Positions 4,972-6,131 of a stretch of DNA of 6,131 nucleotides are shown here, piece after piece (the first letter of the stretch is position 1; each line of letters starts with the position of its first letter). The DNA is from Flavobacteriaceae bacterium (GTDB taxonomy: Bacteria; Bacteroidota; Bacteroidia; Flavobacteriales; Flavobacteriaceae), in contig JAMOMG010000311.1 of assembly GCA_027068695.1 (NCBI GenBank), positions 1-6,131 on the forward strand. Direction: 5' to 3'. The notes beneath the pieces are model-generated. The model saw nothing but the letters and a program-made list of their open reading frames with translations. It was not told where the DNA came from and searched no databases. Both the position numbers and the translations under genes were made by a program.

Positions 4972-6131
4972 TTGGACAAGCAAACTAAAATATATATTGG
5001 AGCCTTTTTAGTCTTAATTTTTGGGTTTATTTACCTTAAAAGTACTGAGAAGAAGCCCATTAATTGGTTTTCAAGTTATGTTTCAAAACATAAAATCCCT
5101 TATGGAACATTTGTTTTGCATGAGGAAATAGCTAATTTATTTCCTGTTGAAATAGAAGATATACATACACCTCCTTATGTTTACTTAGAAGATTCAACAC
5201 GTGTGGGTACTTACTTTTTTGTTGATGAAGCACTAAATTTTGGAGATGCAGAGTTTTTACGTTTGCTTAAATTTGTTGAAAGAGGAAATGATGTTTTTAT
5301 TTCAACACATGGTATTCAAATAGATACTTTAAATTTTAAAACGGAGCGTTTAGTGAGTAAAAATTTAGATGAGAACGTATTCTTTAAATTTAAAAATAAA
5401 GTTTTTAAAGGGAAGGAATATTCATTTGACAGACCTTTTGTAAATCATGTATTCACAAAAATTGACACTTTAAATACAACTGTATTAGGTATTACAGGTT
5501 ATGTAAATGCTAAAGGTGAACGTACTGAAGAAGGGGTTAACTTTGTGAAATTTACATATGGAAAAGGTCATTTTTATTTTCATACCTTTCCTGAAGTTTT
5601 TACAAATTATAATATTCTAAAATCTCCTAATCAACAACATACAGCCAATATTTTATCGTATTTAAGAGAGGATTTACCCATTTTATGGGATTCGTATCAC
5701 AAAACAGGAAAAAGTAAAATAACATCTCCCATTTATTATTTATTAAATTCTAAATACTTGAAATGGGCGTATTACACCACTCTAATAGGAGTATTGTTTT
5801 TTATATTATTTGAGGGGAAACGAAAACAGCGTAGTATTCCTATATTGTTACCTTTAAAAAATCAAACCGTTGCTTTTACAAGAACAATTGCCAATATGTA
5901 TTTTGAAAAGCAGGAACATAAAAATATAGCAGAACATAAAATAAGTTATTTATTAGCGTTTATTAGAACTAAATTACATATCCCAACCACAACAATTGAT
6001 ACTACTTTTTATAAATATGTAGCATCACGTAGTGGAAATTCATACGAAAGTGTAGAAAAACTATTTCAGTTTTGTGAACAAATTCACTTAAAAAATCAAA
6101 TCACAAGTGATGAACTTGTGAAACTAAATAA
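4972..6131 (+). CDS. DUF4350 domain-containing membrane protein, TTG start, 3' end cut by window
   Basis: This reading frame stays open from the TTG at 4972 to the window edge, giving 386 codons plus two bases, so the 3' end is missing. TTG is the only usual start: an in-frame TAA lies at 4954-4956, and the next in-frame ATG is far downstream. Hydrophobic residues 7-22 form an N-terminal membrane anchor. A soluble domain follows, opening with NWFSSYVSKHKIPYGTF (31-47), a recognisable DUF4350 pattern, and including FVERGNDVFISTHG (near residues 100-113), which resembles the Rossmann-like GATase fold proposed for this family. A second membrane helix lies at 265-280, followed by basic GKRKQRSIP (282-290) and a helical cytosolic tail. 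The usual family length is about 390-410, so only a few codons are probably missing. It begins one base after the DUF4129 stop. MoxR and DUF58 genes are expected next, by inference. Function is unknown; a substrate-binding or sensing role is speculative. Confidence 0.9.
   Translation, partial: MDKQTKIYIGAFLVLIFGFIYLKSTEKKPINWFSSYVSKHKIPYGTFVLHEEIANLFPVEIEDIHTPPYVYLEDSTRVGTYFFVDEALNFGDAEFLRLLKFVERGNDVFISTHGIQIDTLNFKTERLVSKNLDENVFFKFKNKVFKGKEYSFDRPFVNHVFTKIDTLNTTVLGITGYVNAKGERTEEGVNFVKFTYGKGHFYFHTFPEVFTNYNILKSPNQQHTANILSYLREDLPILWDSYHKTGKSKITSPIYYLLNSKYLKWAYYTTLIGVLFFILFEGKRKQRSIPILLPLKNQTVAFTRTIANMYFEKQEHKNIAEHKISYLLAFIRTKLHIPTTTIDTTFYKYVASRSGNSYESVEKLFQFCEQIHLKNQITSDELVKLN

Noticed and set aside
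2354..6131. A phage-defence or toxin-antitoxin system
   Set aside because: There is no nuclease, NTPase, toxin or sensor domain visible in the window, and base composition and codon use are uniform. The gene set looks like a core-genome envelope module rather than an acquired island.

Overview
The window is a strongly AT-rich stretch of chromosome that most likely comes from a member of the Flavobacteriaceae (phylum Bacteroidota). Three things support this: the heavy use of A/T-ending codons, A-rich stretches rather than Shine-Dalgarno sequences before the start codons, and promoter-like elements of the Bacteroidota type (TTTG ... TAnnTTTG). The protein families and their order also fit. Genus cannot be fixed from the sequence alone. 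I see no tRNA, rRNA, insertion sequence, CRISPR array or prophage gene.

There are seven protein genes in two divergent groups that share a 107-bp control region (about 2277-2383). The minus-strand group reads leftward: an RDD-family membrane protein (2276-1557), a CoA-pyrophosphatase-type Nudix hydrolase that starts on the stop codon of the RDD gene (1557-925), and a PlsC-like acyltransferase (877-71). The last of these is separated by 47 bp that contain a perfect TAnnTTTG element, so it may have its own promoter. The group ends at a long perfect hairpin (27-65) that probably terminates transcription in both directions.

The plus-strand group reads rightward and is tightly packed: a SpoIIM-family multi-spanning membrane protein (2384-3352), a second multi-spanning membrane protein resembling the glycerophosphodiesterase membrane domain family (3339-4229, overlapping by 14 bp), a DUF4129 protein with a signal peptide and one later membrane segment (4233-4970), and a DUF4350 protein that starts with TTG (4972) and runs off the right edge. 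This is the front part of a conserved but poorly understood membrane gene set. From memory of other Bacteroidota genomes, it usually continues with a MoxR-type AAA+ ATPase and a DUF58 (von Willebrand A-like) protein, which are not in this window. The likely theme is a chaperone-like or assembly complex at the inner membrane; that is inference.

Everything looks intact. The points most worth a second look are the uncharacterised SpoIIM/DUF4129/DUF4350 module with its divergent RDD partner, and the acyltransferase, whose two catalytic motifs both depart from the PlsC consensus (H-x5-D in place of H-x4-D, and FPQGT in place of FPEGT).
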